In this document: positions 12,212-23,386 of the stretch, one piece after another
How positions within the stretch are numbered: the stretch's first letter is position 1
Layout: each line of letters opens with the position of its first letter
NCBI GenBank assembly: GCA_003255065.1
Contig: QAOA01002524.1
Span: 39,425 to 103,424, forward strand
Reading direction: 5' to 3'
Length of the DNA: 64,000 nt
From: Cercis canadensis
Lineage: Eukaryota; Streptophyta; Magnoliopsida; Fabales; Fabaceae
Translations under genes and position numbers: made by a program
The notes under the pieces: generated by a model
Told to the model about the DNA's origin: nothing
The model's database searches: none
What the model saw: the letters and a program-made list of their open reading frames with translations, nothing else

Positions 12212-12971
12212 NTAATATCTCAACATACCAACTTTGGGTTCATTAGACAATAAATTATGGCTTCTATTTCGTCTAAGTACATAAAACTGCTCAGTCCTCT
12301 TAATTTACACAATTGTATTACAAAAGATAGGATAAGAAACAAATAATTTGGAAACATCTTAGAACAAAAGGAAATCAAAATTGATTATATTAACCAACAA
12401 TTGAACAAAATAATGTGATCTCGCCACTCCCCTGATCTATTGGCAAATAACATGCAAATTTTGAATTAGCGATTACCATCAGTACTACATGCTCTCTAAT
12501 TTTGCAAGAAGAAAACTAAAATTGAAACTTAGCTTTACTGAGCTTATTTCCCAAATTTGAAGACTTATACACAAATAATCACGAAATTAAATTTAAAAAG
12601 TTTCAAACTTTGATTCATATTCTGTGCCTCAAACTTAAATTAAGAAATCCCTTCAGGCATCGGAGTTAGACATACAATCAAACACATGGTAGGCACAGAG
12701 AAGACAGAAAAGGAATTGAGTAATTCCCTAACAGCAAGACCAGAAGAATCCAGAACAAGAACAAACACAGTGTATATGGACTTTATAATATTACAGCACA
12801 AATGCAGAGATGACTAAAAAAAAATAATACTCAAGACACAAGATTGCATCATAAAATAACCAGATCATACCATCGGTTATAGTAGAACTAAATTTGCAAA
12901 CAAACACAGTGTAACACAGCAGAAAATATTCATCCCAGCAAACCCAGAACCCAGAAAATATTCATCTTCTA

Positions 12972-13011
<40 letters not shown>

Positions 13012-13435
13012 ACCTAAAGAATGGAGCCTAGGATGCTGCCCTCAGTCACTGGAAAATACCGCAAGCCACCAAAAAATGCCTTACACCACCAGAGTTGGAA
13101 GGGCCAAGAAAATGTAGAAGGGATTAAGCTAGGTCTTGGTGAATGCGAAAAAGGAGAAGTTTGAAATGCGAAAGGGGAAAGGGGAATGGGGAAATACCCT
13201 AAAAAATTCCAACGGTACAATTATGGAAATTACCGTAGGAATTTCCGTGGGAATCAAAAAAAAATTAGAAAAAAAATTTAAAAAAAATTCCAACGGTAAT
13301 ATGAACGGTAATGTAATTCTATTGGAATTACCGTTGGAATTTCAACAAATTTTCTTCCATTGGAATTACTGTTGGAATTTTTCAAAAATTCCAACGGTAT
13401 TATGTTCCGTTGGAAAATAGCATTTTTCTTGTAGT

Positions 13436-13436
13436 G
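13436..13436. other. Right terminus of the CACTA element, second assembled copy
   Basis: The terminal TTGTAGTG and adjoining AAG target duplication recur here; the matching left end is absent because the copy begins at the N at 12212, inside the element. Confidence 0.8.
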
Positions 13437-14214
13437 AAGACCAAACACTATGTGCACTAACTTCTTTTTTCTAGATTTTTTTTTTTCATCTCGAGAAATT
13501 ATATGTTTAAGGATGTCAAGAGTTCTTTTGGTCCAACATCTTTCTCATTTTACTAAACTTCATGTGACTAAGCTATTTCATAGTTAATGGTTCTTTATTA
13601 AAGGCAGTACATCTATCCCCAAGCACCTCCCAAATTCAAATACAATAGGTGGCTAATGGATTGGTAAACTTAGTCCTTTACCTTAATTTTTTTTTTAAAA
13701 CAACTTATTGTGGCATCGTGAAGTTTATTTTCTTAAATACAATCACTCATTTTACAAAACAAAAAAAGTTGTTACCTCTCAGAATTGTACCTCTTAAATA
13801 ATTCATTTTTCTTTACAATAAGACCTGATTTGGAAAATTTCAATATTTGAAACTTGTATAAATATGTTGTATTAAATGTATATCTATTTAATTATTTATA
13901 CTTACGTAATACAAATAAATAAAATAAAGAATAGGCATTTGAGAAAAGTTTGCATGTCCCATTTAAAGATAAACAATGAGGACAATTTAATTTTGAGTAG
14001 TTGATTTTTGAGATATGATGGGAATAGGAATCAAATTATTTTACAAACCATTTGGGGTCAATGATTTATCCATAAAGTGTTAATATGTTTATATAGGTAA
14101 TCAATATAAGAAACTCTTTCCGATCAATGAAGAAATTTAGAATTCTCTTTCCTATTTTTGATATAAAAAGTGGTATAATATAAAAAACTTTGTGATATTT
14201 CAATAAAAAATAAA

Positions 14215-14662
14215 GGAAAAAGTACAAAAAATATCTCCTAAACTATGCACTTTACCTCTAAAACTTTAAAAACGTAGGAAAAACCTCCTTGTACTATTTA
14301 AATGTGCGATTTACCCCCAAAGACCAAACGGACGTCCATTAATGGACGAAAAGAATCACGTGTCATGCACATGATGCGATTAATCTGGTCCATAGTACAA
14401 TTTTATAGGGATATAAATAAAAATAAATTTATAAAATTGGGGTCAAAAAGTAATATTCAAAAAAATTTGTGGCCAAATGATAATATTCAAAAGTTGTCAT
14501 GTGCATGGCACGTGCTCATTTCCATCCATTAATGGACGAACGTCAAGATTGTGGGGGTAAAGTGCATATTTTAAAAGTTCAATAAGGTCTTTCCTACGTT
14601 TTTGAAGGTTTTGAGATAAATCACACATAGGACATAATTCATGAGTTTTTTGGACTTTTCTC
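14215..14662. mobile_element. Small MULE-like foldback MITE (copy 2)
   Basis: Allelic counterpart of 11314-11762 in the second assembled copy. It has the same ends and the same AAAAATAAA duplication (14663-14671 on the right), with a few substitutions and a 2-bp deletion in the right arm. Confidence 0.65.
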
Positions 14663-14966
14663 AAAAATAAATGCCTTACAATTATACACAAGGTTGTCCT
14701 TGTTATAATATAGGGGTTGGGTAATTGATAATTGAGACGAAAAGAGAAAAGGAACCAAAAATCAAAACTATAACTAAGTTTAGGTATAGTCTTAGGGGAA
14801 AAAAAAATAAATAACCTATAGCACTAGGGAAAAGAGTGGGGTTAGACCATGGGTACAAGTTTCTTAAAGTTCTAATAAGATTATAATTTAGATAGCCATT
14901 AAACTAATCCCAATGAGTGATTTAATAAGATTTCCTATAACATTTTAAAAAGAGTGAGATTAAACC

Positions 14967-15233
14967 ATGTGAACAAGTATCCAAAAATTCTAATATGACT
15001 ATAATTTAGATAACTACTAAATTAACCCCAACGGATAATTCAATAAAATTTCCTATTTTATGTTGCTCACCACTGTTGCTCGTGCATCAACTCGAGACCN
15101 ATGTGAACAAGTATCCAAAAATTCTAATATGACTATAATTTAGATAACTACTAAATTAACCCCAACGGATAATTCAATAAAATTTCCTATTTTATGTTGC
15201 TCACCACTGTTGCTCGTGCATCAACGCGAGACC
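14967..15233 (+). repeat. 133-bp direct duplication across the N at 15100
   Basis: 14967-15099 and 15101-15233 are the same 133 bp and differ essentially at one base (CTCGAGACC versus GCGAGACC). The single N separates them exactly, so the pair is an unmerged contig overlap. Confidence 0.9.
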
Positions 15234-15662
15234 AAGTACTAGGATAGATATATTGATGTTTGATTCATAAGAACTGTTATCAAATCTTTTCTCACTAATG
15301 GTGAAATTTTTTATTTAATTTACAAAAATATTGATGTTTTAAAATAAATTACGAAAATATCTATCTATAATGAATCATCCTCCATATATTATCATTGGCT
15401 GCCAATTTGTTACATGCCGCGTCCGTCCCGCGTGGCGGCTCATTGCACGGAACGAAGTACTAGTATTATTAAATTTAAGAAAAGAATAAGAAAACATTAA
15501 AAAAAAAAAAAAAAGCCAACTCATCATAGATATACGTCTCGCCCAGAGTCCGCAACTGATTCCCTTTCAGGAAACCCAATACCCAAAACAACGACCTCAA
15601 TCTTTCATTCTCTCTTACTCTTCCGAAGCTTTCACTTCCCCCCTTGTTGCAGGGAGCAGCTA
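15234..15662 (+). promoter_or_regulatory. Upstream region of the PH-domain gene
   Basis: Spacer containing a short GC-rich patch (15418-15450), an A-tract at 15500-15514 and then a CT-rich stretch (15560-15650) typical of a plant 5' UTR directly before the ATG at 15663. No TATA box is convincing; the extent of promoter and leader is inferred. Confidence 0.35.
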
Positions 15663-16097
15663 ATGGAGAATCTATGGCGATCTGCGACGGGTCAAGACCC
15701 GAGCCCTGAAGACTACAAGGGAATCGAATTCTGGTCGAACCCAGAACGAACCGGGTGGCTCACCAAGCAAGGCGATTACATCAAAACCTGGCGCCGCCGC
15801 TGGTTCGTCCTCAAGCAAGGCAGGCTCTTCTGGTTCAAGGACTCCCATAGCGTCACCCGCTCCTCCACCCCACGTGGCGTTATCCCAGTGAATACATGCC
15901 TCACCGTCAAGGGCGCCGAAGACGTTGTTCATAAAGCCTGTGCCTTCGAGCTCTCCACTGGCAACGCTACCATGTACTTCATCGCCGACACAGATAAGGA
16001 GAAGGAAGAGTGGATCAACTCGATCGGCCGCGCCATTGTTCAGCATTCCCGCTCTGTCACTGACTCCGAAGTCGTCGATTACGATAGTAGACGGTGA
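15663..16097 (+). CDS. PH1: Pleckstrin homology (PH) domain protein, AtPH1-like
   Basis: A single exon encodes 144 residues, the usual size of plant PH1 proteins, almost entirely one PH domain (about residues 28-130). Visible hallmarks are the opening strand RTGWLTKQGDYIKTWRRRWF with the basic KxxxxWRRRWF phosphoinositide-binding signature, VLKQGRLFWFK after it, and the C-terminal helix EEWINSIGRAI with the invariant tryptophan. The start is the first ATG after a CT-rich leader, and codon use is GC-richer than the surroundings. In Arabidopsis the homologue binds phosphatidylinositol 3-phosphate and acts on late endosomes; that role is transferred by family. The opposite-strand open frame here is a shadow. 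No neighbour with a related function was seen. Confidence 0.93.
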   Translation: MENLWRSATGQDPSPEDYKGIEFWSNPERTGWLTKQGDYIKTWRRRWFVLKQGRLFWFKDSHSVTRSSTPRGVIPVNTCLTVKGAEDVVHKACAFELSTGNATMYFIADTDKEKEEWINSIGRAIVQHSRSVTDSEVVDYDSRR

Positions 16098-18393
16098 TTT
16101 CAATAGCTGTATGTATGATCGTGCAAGTTGTAAAATTAAACTTAATCTTGTGGGTTTTGAGATAATTTCAATAAAAAAGTTCTGCTTTTTTATATCTTGG
16201 ATTTTGATTGATGTGTATGTATATATATCTTGAAGTTGATCTGATCAATCTCATTATGAATTTCACCTTTTCTGAAATTTTGCTTGGATTGCAGATTGTC
16301 CATATTGCTTTTCGAAATGGGCAATTGGATTTTTGTTTCCTTTTTGGTTGATTGGTATGTGTTCTGAAGTCTGAACTCATAGCTCAACTCGTTCTTAGTG
16401 CCTTTAGGCCTGGGGACTTTGATATTATTGTTATTACTACTCAAAATTTTAGCTTTTAGAGAGAATCAGTGAAATGAGATCGAGATAGTTAGATGATTGG
16501 TATTTCATTTTTATACTCTCTTGTGGTTGATGAGAAACAGAACTTTTAAGAACAACGGTGCCTCTGATAGTCTTTCCGGAAGTACCAGAGCTGACTTAGC
16601 TGTGGTAGACAATGGATGCTTAGTGCGGAGCTCAAGCATCCATCATAAATCCAATCCTGGCAATTTGTTATAAATGCTGTAATTAGTAATATCTTGGAAC
16701 TGATGTACTGCATATTAAGCAACAATAACTCTCGGCTTCCATCAGTCACTTGTTGGTGTTAGTAGACAACAAAAACCAGTTCTTGTTGAAGCAACACCAT
16801 ATTCCTCATTAAGTAGTTACATTTACGATAAGTTCTTTGAAAGTTCTATCTGCTGGGCAATTGATTTTTGTTTATATTTTGTGAAGTATACTTCATGGAT
16901 TGTTCTAAGACTATGCTGCTGGTGTTGCTGATCAAATGTATAATGCATTTTAGTGAACGGTTGATTTTTACCCAAAAGCTCTGTTGCCTAAACTATAGTT
17001 TATTAACTCAAATATGTGCATGTATATAATTTTAATATTAGCTGAAGCTTATTGTATTGAACACTAATTTAACTTCAGCTGGGAATTATTGATGCCCTAG
17101 TCTTATCCTTTTATTCTATTGCTGCTTGATATATTCACTGTCCAGCCTTATTTCTTCTCTAAATGTCGTGGATCTTGGTTCTTATATGAATCAATGAGTT
17201 GGTTTTGTTGACAAAATTGTACCTTTTCTATGTTTTTTATTTTGTCTTAAGAGTTGTGGTCCCATGACCTGATGTCAGCAACTCCATTGGCCTTTTGTCT
17301 CCCTTTTTGGGATGGTTAAGAATCTCAAGATAACCTTGGTTGATCTTGGCACATAATCTGTTCATAAGGCAGTTTTCCATATCTAATAAAATGTGATACT
17401 GATAGTTATTGCAATGTTAAAAGCATTTCATTTTTTAAGATATCACTAGGGACTGCCCAATATATTCCTTAGCTGACTTGTTACAAGCTTCCAATAGTTA
17501 GTGTTCATTTTCCTCTTTTATTTATTTATTTATCTGATAGTTGGAACCCAAAGGCATGTCATATATAGAGGTAAAGGGGATGGAATGAAATGGAAAGAAT
17601 CCAAGACTTAAATAATGAATGCAAAATTTATGTTCATTCCATCACTGAAAAGGTCATCTGCTCTCCAACCTGAATTAGCTAAGTCTTTGATGATCACGAT
17701 GCTCAACTCTGAACCACAGTCCTCATTTTGGTTCCATATACTCCCCCTTTAGGTGGATACACCAGATCACTTATGCCAAAAATCCAGAATTTAACTCTGA
17801 TCTCTGTGTAGTTCCATAGTTCCACTCAGCCTGAGCCATTAAAGATACAAAACTGCTGTTCCCTTTTTGTCCTTCTTTGAAACTTTCATTTCATTAGCAA
17901 GGAAATTTTAATCATCCCATCCTTGACATCTTTCAGTACATAATCAGTTTACTCACTTCCTGTGACACAGGATTTCTCGGTCTGATGTCCTATGTTTCTG
18001 CTTGGCAAAGTATATCCGTATTTTGTTGACTCAGATTCTGTGCTGGTTGTTTCAGGCTTTCATCTCATTTCCTCCAAGTATATAGCTTGTGTCTGTGGCT
18101 TCTCAAGATGGCAGATAACTATCTGAAGCCTCATTGAAGTTTTCAGAGAAGCAATCAAGTTATAGTGAGAAACTCTTAGAGTTCGAAGAGTGTGATGTTA
18201 ATTCATTTCTGGAGGCTGAACCTTTGGTCCATTAGGCTTGGCTAGCCCCACCTTAGTAGACAATTGCAGACTGATAACATCCTGTAAATGGTTGGTGGCT
18301 TGGTGCTTGGCTTTGACTTTGTGAGACTAGGAACTTGTAATCCATCTGTTTGTTATAGCTCATATACAATTCTGAGGACATATTTGGTATGAA
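16098..18393 (+). other. PH gene 3' UTR and unassigned, possibly transcribed spacer
   Basis: 16098 to about 16250 is a T-rich 3' UTR-like stretch. Beyond it no gene is recognised. Composition from 16.5 to 18.4 kb is close to that of plant introns or UTRs. A 38-codon open stretch at about 18119-18235 ends in an acidic tail (LEFEECDVNSFLEAEPLVH, then TAG) and could be the last exon of an unknown gene or pseudogene, but no partner exon with matching phase was found. Confidence 0.3.
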
Positions 18394-18965
18394 TGTTAGG
18401 TTTTCTACATGAGGAGACATACTATTATGTGCTGAATTATGATCTCTGCTTTGTGTGTCAACCAAGTTGTCTTTCATTCAATTTGCCACTTAAATTTGGT
18501 AACAGTGGGCGTGTATGGCAATACTACTGCAATGTTAGGTTGGCTATATGAGGAGATATACTATATGTGCCGAATTATGATCTCTGCTTTGTGTGTCAAC
18601 CCAGTTGTCTTCCACTCAAAAATTTGCCACTTAAATTTGGTAACAGTTTTGGGTATGTATGGCAATACTACTGCAATGTTAGGTTGGCTACATGAAGAGA
18701 CATGCTATATGTGCTGAATTATGGTCTCTGCTTTGTGTGTCAACCCAGTTGTCTTTCACTCAATTTGCCACTTAAATTTGGTAACAGTTTTGGGTGTGTA
18801 TGGAAATACTACTGCAATTTTAGGTTGGCTACATGAGGAGATATACTATATGTGCCGAATTACGATCTCTTCTTTGTGTGTCAACCCAGTTGTCTTTCAT
18901 TCAAAAATTGCCACTTAAATATGGAAACAGTTTTGGGTGTGTATGGCAATACTGCTGCATGAGTG
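18394..18965 (+). repeat. Tandem repeat, about 140 bp x 4
   Basis: Four successive units carry the words TCTCTGCTTTGTGTGTCAACC, CCACTTAAATTTGGTAACAG and GGCAATACTACTGCAATG; the first word lies near 18442, 18580, 18724 and 18864, a period of 138-144 bp. Units differ by a few percent and small indels such as CAATT versus CAAAAATT. Several units read open through each other in one frame, but the periodic frame shifts and lack of gene context argue against coding. The trailing partial unit ends near 18965. Confidence 0.85.
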
Positions 18966-19183
18966 GATCTTCTTTTCCTCTAAGTGAGAGGAATTCGTTA
19001 ACAGCATCTTGTGGTATTGCATGCTGGTTGTTATGCATGAAGGATGGTAAGAAGGTGAGAACATAGAAGTGTGCTTAAAAAGCTTTAGACAGCTTAATTA
19101 TATTATTTGCACGGATATTCTTTTTTTTATATTATATTGCTCTTTTCCCATATGAATGATTGACATATTTCTTGGAAGACATC

Positions 19184-19651
19184 AAGGGTTTGTTTGGGAG
19201 TTAAAATTGGGGGGAAAGAAGAGGAAAGGAAATGAATAAATGTGTTCATCCACTTGTTTGGGAGTTCAAGATTAAAAAAAGAAAGGAAACCAATGGGTAA
19301 TCTCAAACTCTTACTTTCCTTTTTTGCCTCATTTTTGTGTTCCCCCAATTTGAGGGGTTTGGAGAGAAAAAATAGTAGTTTACTATTATACCTCTATTTA
19401 TTTCTTCAAATTCTTTTTCAAATACTATTTAGATAACATTATTAAATCTTATATTAAATATATTTACTTTATAAATAAAGGATAAATTTGTAAAATTATA
19501 AATTTTTATTTCTTTCCTTTCTTCTCCTCTCTTTTTACTCATTTTAATCATCCAAACAAAGGAGAGAAAAACCCCTCCCCTTCCCTTCCTTTCCCTTCCT
19601 TTCCTCTCCTTTCCTTTCCTCTCCCCTCCAAAGAAAACTCTCAAACAGACC
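19184..19651. mobile_element. MITE with GGGTTTGTTTGGGAG ends (copy A)
   Basis: The left end GGGTTTGTTTGGGAGTT pairs with right-end AACTCTCAAACAGACCC in reverse. The inner arms also match each other: GGAAAGAAGAGGAAAGG against a long CTTTCCTCTCC-type pyrimidine tract at 19573-19628. The target duplication is unclear. A more diverged relative lies at 57461-57880 and shares the central block around CTATTTATTTCTTCAAATTC. Confidence 0.6.
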
Positions 19652-19888
19652 CTAAGATGGAAAGCAATTATCAGGTTGCCATATTTTAGTCAATCTTCAA
19701 TAAAGGGGACAATGAACAGCTTCCTGCCAAGGTATNCCTCCCCTTCCCTTCCTTTCCTCTCCTTTCCTTTCCTCTCCCCTCCAAAGAAAACTCTCAAAGA
19801 GACCATAAGATGGAAAGCAATTATCAGGTTGCCATATTTTAGTCAATCTTCAATAAAGGGGACAATGAACAGCTTCCTGCCAAGGTAT
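19574..19888 (+). repeat. Direct duplication across the N at 19736
   Basis: 19574-19735 (162 bp) and 19737-19888 (152 bp) are the same sequence, from the pyrimidine tract at the right end of the MITE to CAAGGTAT. They differ by a 10-bp length change in the tract and a few substitutions (CAGACCC versus GAGACCA). The pair straddles a single N and is read as an unmerged overlap of two haplotypes. Confidence 0.88.
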
Positions 19889-20132
19889 GAAATGAGGAAC
19901 CAGCTTGTGGAAAATCATGTCTGGACTACGATGTGATTGTTGCTACCCGTAAGAAGGTAAAGGATTTGCCTGTTAAAAATAAAGGATATGTATAGATGGA
20001 GAATTTTCTATCTGATGCGGTGATTAGTTCCAAGCTAGTATGCTTTATTTAGTGGTGTATGGGAATCTGATTCTTGTTATTTGGACTCTGTTATAGTTAT
20101 GTTATGTGTGTTAATTTTTTATTTGGACCCTT

Positions 20133-20632
20133 ACCCTAAATCCCTGATTCTTAACCATAAATCTTAGATCTTTAACCCTAGACCCTGAACCTAAATCTTA
20201 GACTATTAACCATAAATTAACCATAAACCCTAGGTCATTAACGCTAGACCCTTAACTCTATACCCTAAAGCCTAGACCCTTAATTTTAATCTATAAACCC
20301 TAAACCCCTAACTCTAAACCTTGGACTCTTAACCTTAGATCCTTAACTAAACCTAAACTCTAGACCCTTAACCTAAACCTTAAATCTTAGATCCTTAACC
20401 CTAAATTTTAAAGCCTAGACCAATAGCCCGAAACCTTAAACCCTAGACGCTTAACCTAACCCCTAGATTGTTAACCCTAAGCCGTTAACTCAAAATTCTA
20501 GACCTAAAACTTGAAATCTTAGACCCTTAACCCTACACCCTAGTACCTTAACCTAAACACTAGACCCTTAACTAGAAACTTAACCCTTGACCCTAAATCC
20601 TAAATTCTAGACCCTTAACCTAAACCTGAGAC
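20133..20632 (+). repeat. Degenerate telomere-like repeat tract (left part)
   Basis: About 500 bp of imperfect CCCTAAA-type words: CCCTAAA, CCCTTAACCCTA, CCCTAGACCC and TTAACC recur with no fixed period. The same tract resumes at 21742-21843, beyond an inserted element. It looks like an old interstitial telomeric repeat. Orientation is C-rich on the + strand. Confidence 0.75.
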
Positions 20633-21733
20633 CAATGTTTTAAAAATCAAATCGGAGAGCGAACCAGTGTAGCAAAAAATAATTGGTCGAACTGGTTGAA
20701 TCAAAGCTTTTTCTAAACTCAAAGATTAACAAAAAAATAAAATATGGAGGATGAAGCACAAATCATTAAACTTAACTCATAAGTGAAAGTCTCAAATTTA
20801 AATATTCAAGTAACTAAAAATTAAAAGATATAAAAACTTAATCTATATACACCTAATTTAAAATGGTGACCTATACAAAATTAGATTGTTTGTTTAGTTA
20901 ACATCTCTTACAAGTTCACATACTCTTAACATAATCAAGTTCACAATTTTTAACATAACAAAATTAGATAATTAGAACATATAAATAAATAACTAGATAA
21001 TCATAACAAAAAAAAAAAGAGACAAATAAATAAATAACCAAGAAACCAATTAAATCGTGCATAATAGACTAAGGAAAAAAAAAATGCAAGAACACGTGAT
21101 GTCAAACCCACATAGCTGCATATGATTTTGTCCCTCTTAATGGAGTTAGTGACACACATGCATTAAATAATAACAAAAAATGAGGAAAAAAAAATAAGAT
21201 GAGGATAATAATAAAGTAATGGGTTAATGATTAAAGTTTTTTAAGATTAGTGAAATTTCTTAAGTTAAAATTAACATGTGTGATTATGTGTTATAATTTT
21301 TACATATTTAAATATTTAATATTAAATAAATCTATTAAATAGTTAATAAATAATTTTTGTGCAACAATAAATACAAGTCTTGAGTTGTCCTAATGATTTG
21401 AATTGGAAAATAGTAATTTCTTAACTATTTTATTAATAAATATATTTATATATGATAATATAATCAAAAGTTGAAATGTCCTAGTAGCAAAGAGTGCTTG
21501 CATTGAAGCAAATGTAAGGGGTTCAAATCCTCGCATGATCAATTTTCCTTTCAATTTTACAGATTTTGCAAGCCGTATGGTTTTTGCAAAACCAGACCGA
21601 TTCAGCGATTCAGACGATTTTCACAGGTTTTAAGCGGTTTAACCGATGCAACGGTTCAAATGTATGAACCGAACCGTTTTCTTCACCAAGTACCTGTTGG
21701 ACCGGTTGGTTCGATTCGGTCTTCAAAACAATG
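20633..21733. mobile_element. hAT-like non-autonomous element, 1101 bp, inside the telomere-like tract
   Basis: The left end CAATGTTTTAAAAATCAAAT pairs imperfectly with the right end, which in reverse reads CATTGTTTTGAAGACCGAAT. Eight-bp flanks CCTGAGAC (20625-20632) and TCTGAGAC (21734-21741) match at 7 of 8 positions, the target-duplication size of hAT elements. Both flanks belong to the CCCTAAA-like tract, so the element interrupted it. There is no transposase ORF. A tRNA-like patch (B-box GGTTCAAATCC near 21520) lies inside. Confidence 0.65.
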
Positions 21734-21741
21734 TCTGAGAC

Positions 21742-21843
21742 ACTTGTCCCTAAATCATAGATTTTTAACTTAGACCATATGCCCTTAACCCTAAATCCTA
21801 GGTCCTAAACCCATGACTATTAACCCTTAACCCTAATATGTTA
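21742..21843 (+). repeat. Degenerate telomere-like repeat tract (right part)
   Basis: Continuation of the C-rich CCCTTAACCCTAAAT-type words seen at 20133-20632, separated from them by the hAT-like insertion. Confidence 0.65.
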
Positions 21844-21875
21844 GGGGATTTCTAATTCTATTTGTCTATTTGATT

Positions 21876-21931
21876 TGATTCATCCCAAGAAAAAAAAAAA
21901 AAAAAANTGATTCATCCCAAGAAAAAAAAAA
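21876..21931 (+). repeat. Short direct duplication across the N at 21907
   Basis: TGATTCATCCCAAG plus an A-run occurs on both sides of the single N. A second N at 22650 lies inside an A homopolymer, where any overlap cannot be judged. Confidence 0.75.
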
Positions 21932-23386
21932 GAAAGATTAAGGAAACGAATTGATTCTTCTTAATCTTGAATTGCTTACGTGGAAATTTAATAGTAAATA
22001 TCAAGTTGAGACTTGATATTACTTAAAGCATAAACTTATAAACCTTCCTTGTGAGCACACGAGTGATGTTTGACATGGTGTCCGAATTGGTGATAAAAAG
22101 TTTTAACGTGTAATATTGTATTTTAGATAGCAAGTGGATACATTACATTATATTAGTTGCCATCTTTACTATGAAAGTGTATCTCCTTTTCTCCGCGTGC
22201 ACAAGGTACAAAAAAAATTCCCATTGATCCTTCACCTCTTTAATCCCACCTCCCCTCCCCTTTTTATTTTGTTTCGGCTAATTTCCTATTTATTTATTTT
22301 TTTGACAATTGTGCAGCTGTGCTGCTACTTTTTCAAATGGATTTTAAAGGAAGAAACGAAAGAGCAAAAGGCTTCTCCATTCAGAATAATCCACTGCCTT
22401 CAACAAACCAAACTGTTCTCAGGCTTAAATCTAGAGCGTTAGACTTCAAATCTTGTAATGTATTTCTAATTGTAAGTGTTTGCTGTTACTTGATCTTCCT
22501 TTCCATGGCAACAAATGTTTCTTTTTTTGGCCATGGCAACAAATGTTAGATCCCCGTGGTAAACAATTGATATGATCATTATGGAGGAAGTAGAGTACAA
22601 GGTGAACCAAACGCAGCCTTAAAGACATACCTATTTTTTTTTGTAAAAANAAAAAAAAAAAAGAAAAACCTGATAATTGCTAAGTGATAACCAACAGGTT
22701 GGCATCAACTTAGGTGGACTGTCTCTGTGCTCTACAGTAATGGGTTATGTGTTTCGCATTGTGGAAAATATTTATTGTACTCTAATTAAGTCTCACACTA
22801 AAAAAATTTAAGTGTCTGTAAAAAAGTTTTAAATGAAACCACTTTAGTTTAGATTATGCTAATTGTAGAAGTGTGAACTAATAATAGTTTAGCTAGTGTG
22901 TAAGTAATTAATAATTGATCATTTTTCAGTGCACAATAAATTTATGAGGCAAATTGATTGCTCCAACTTGAAGATATGCTTTGTAATAAATTGATACCTA
23001 TCAATAAAAGTTCACCAAAAAGAATCAAACTAATAACACAATGACCAATAGTTATCACTGGAGTGACCATTTTTCTGGTTTTAAAAAACATTTCACTTAT
23101 GTGTTAATTTTTTTTGTAATTCTCCCAAATTGTTATACCTCTTTTACATCCATATTCAATATTTGATTTGAGTACCGGACTTATCCAAACCTAAACAGAT
23201 TAGATCCAATGTGAACTCTCTCATAATTCTTTTCAGTACTACTCAACGTTTCTACTTCACCTATACTTTCTCTTTCCCAACTAGTATTTGTCTCTTTAAA
23301 AACTAAATAAAAAGGCAAACTTTCCCAGTTGGGAATCCAAAGCAAATCAGAACCAGAGGAACCAAAAACCAAATTGGCTGAATCTG
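21932..23386 (+). other. Intergenic region upstream of the glycosyltransferase
   Basis: No gene is recognised. 22134-22550 has overlapping open frames of low complexity that match nothing known. A TAAATAAAAAGG word at 23304-23315 could serve as a TATA element for the glycosyltransferase about 75 bp downstream, but this is weak. Confidence 0.3.

Larger units (their letters stand above)
9292..14973 (+). repeat. 2.8-kb direct duplication across the N at 12212
   Basis: Positions 9292-12071 and 12213-14973 are the same sequence at roughly 98 percent by eye, with scattered substitutions and small indels. The first copy runs on into a GC-rich insertion (12072-12211) that stops at the single N, and the second copy starts directly after the N. 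This is best read as two haplotypes of one locus placed end to end by the assembler, not as a true tandem duplication. It includes the right half of the CACTA element and the small MULE-like MITE. Confidence 0.85.

Noticed and set aside
9292..14973. Real 2.8-kb tandem duplication
   Set aside because: The boundary coincides exactly with the single N and the same pattern recurs at eight other Ns, so an assembly join of two haplotypes is more likely.
15672..16103. 143-codon open frame on the minus strand
   Set aside because: It is the antisense shadow of the PH-domain gene; the + strand reading has a full, conserved PH domain.
18394..18965. CRISPR-like array
   Set aside because: Units are 140 bp, similar along their whole length with no unique spacers, in a plant nuclear context; it is a minisatellite-type tandem repeat.
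21520..21545. tRNA gene
   Set aside because: Only a B-box and T-arm are convincing; no acceptor stem or anticodon arm can be formed.
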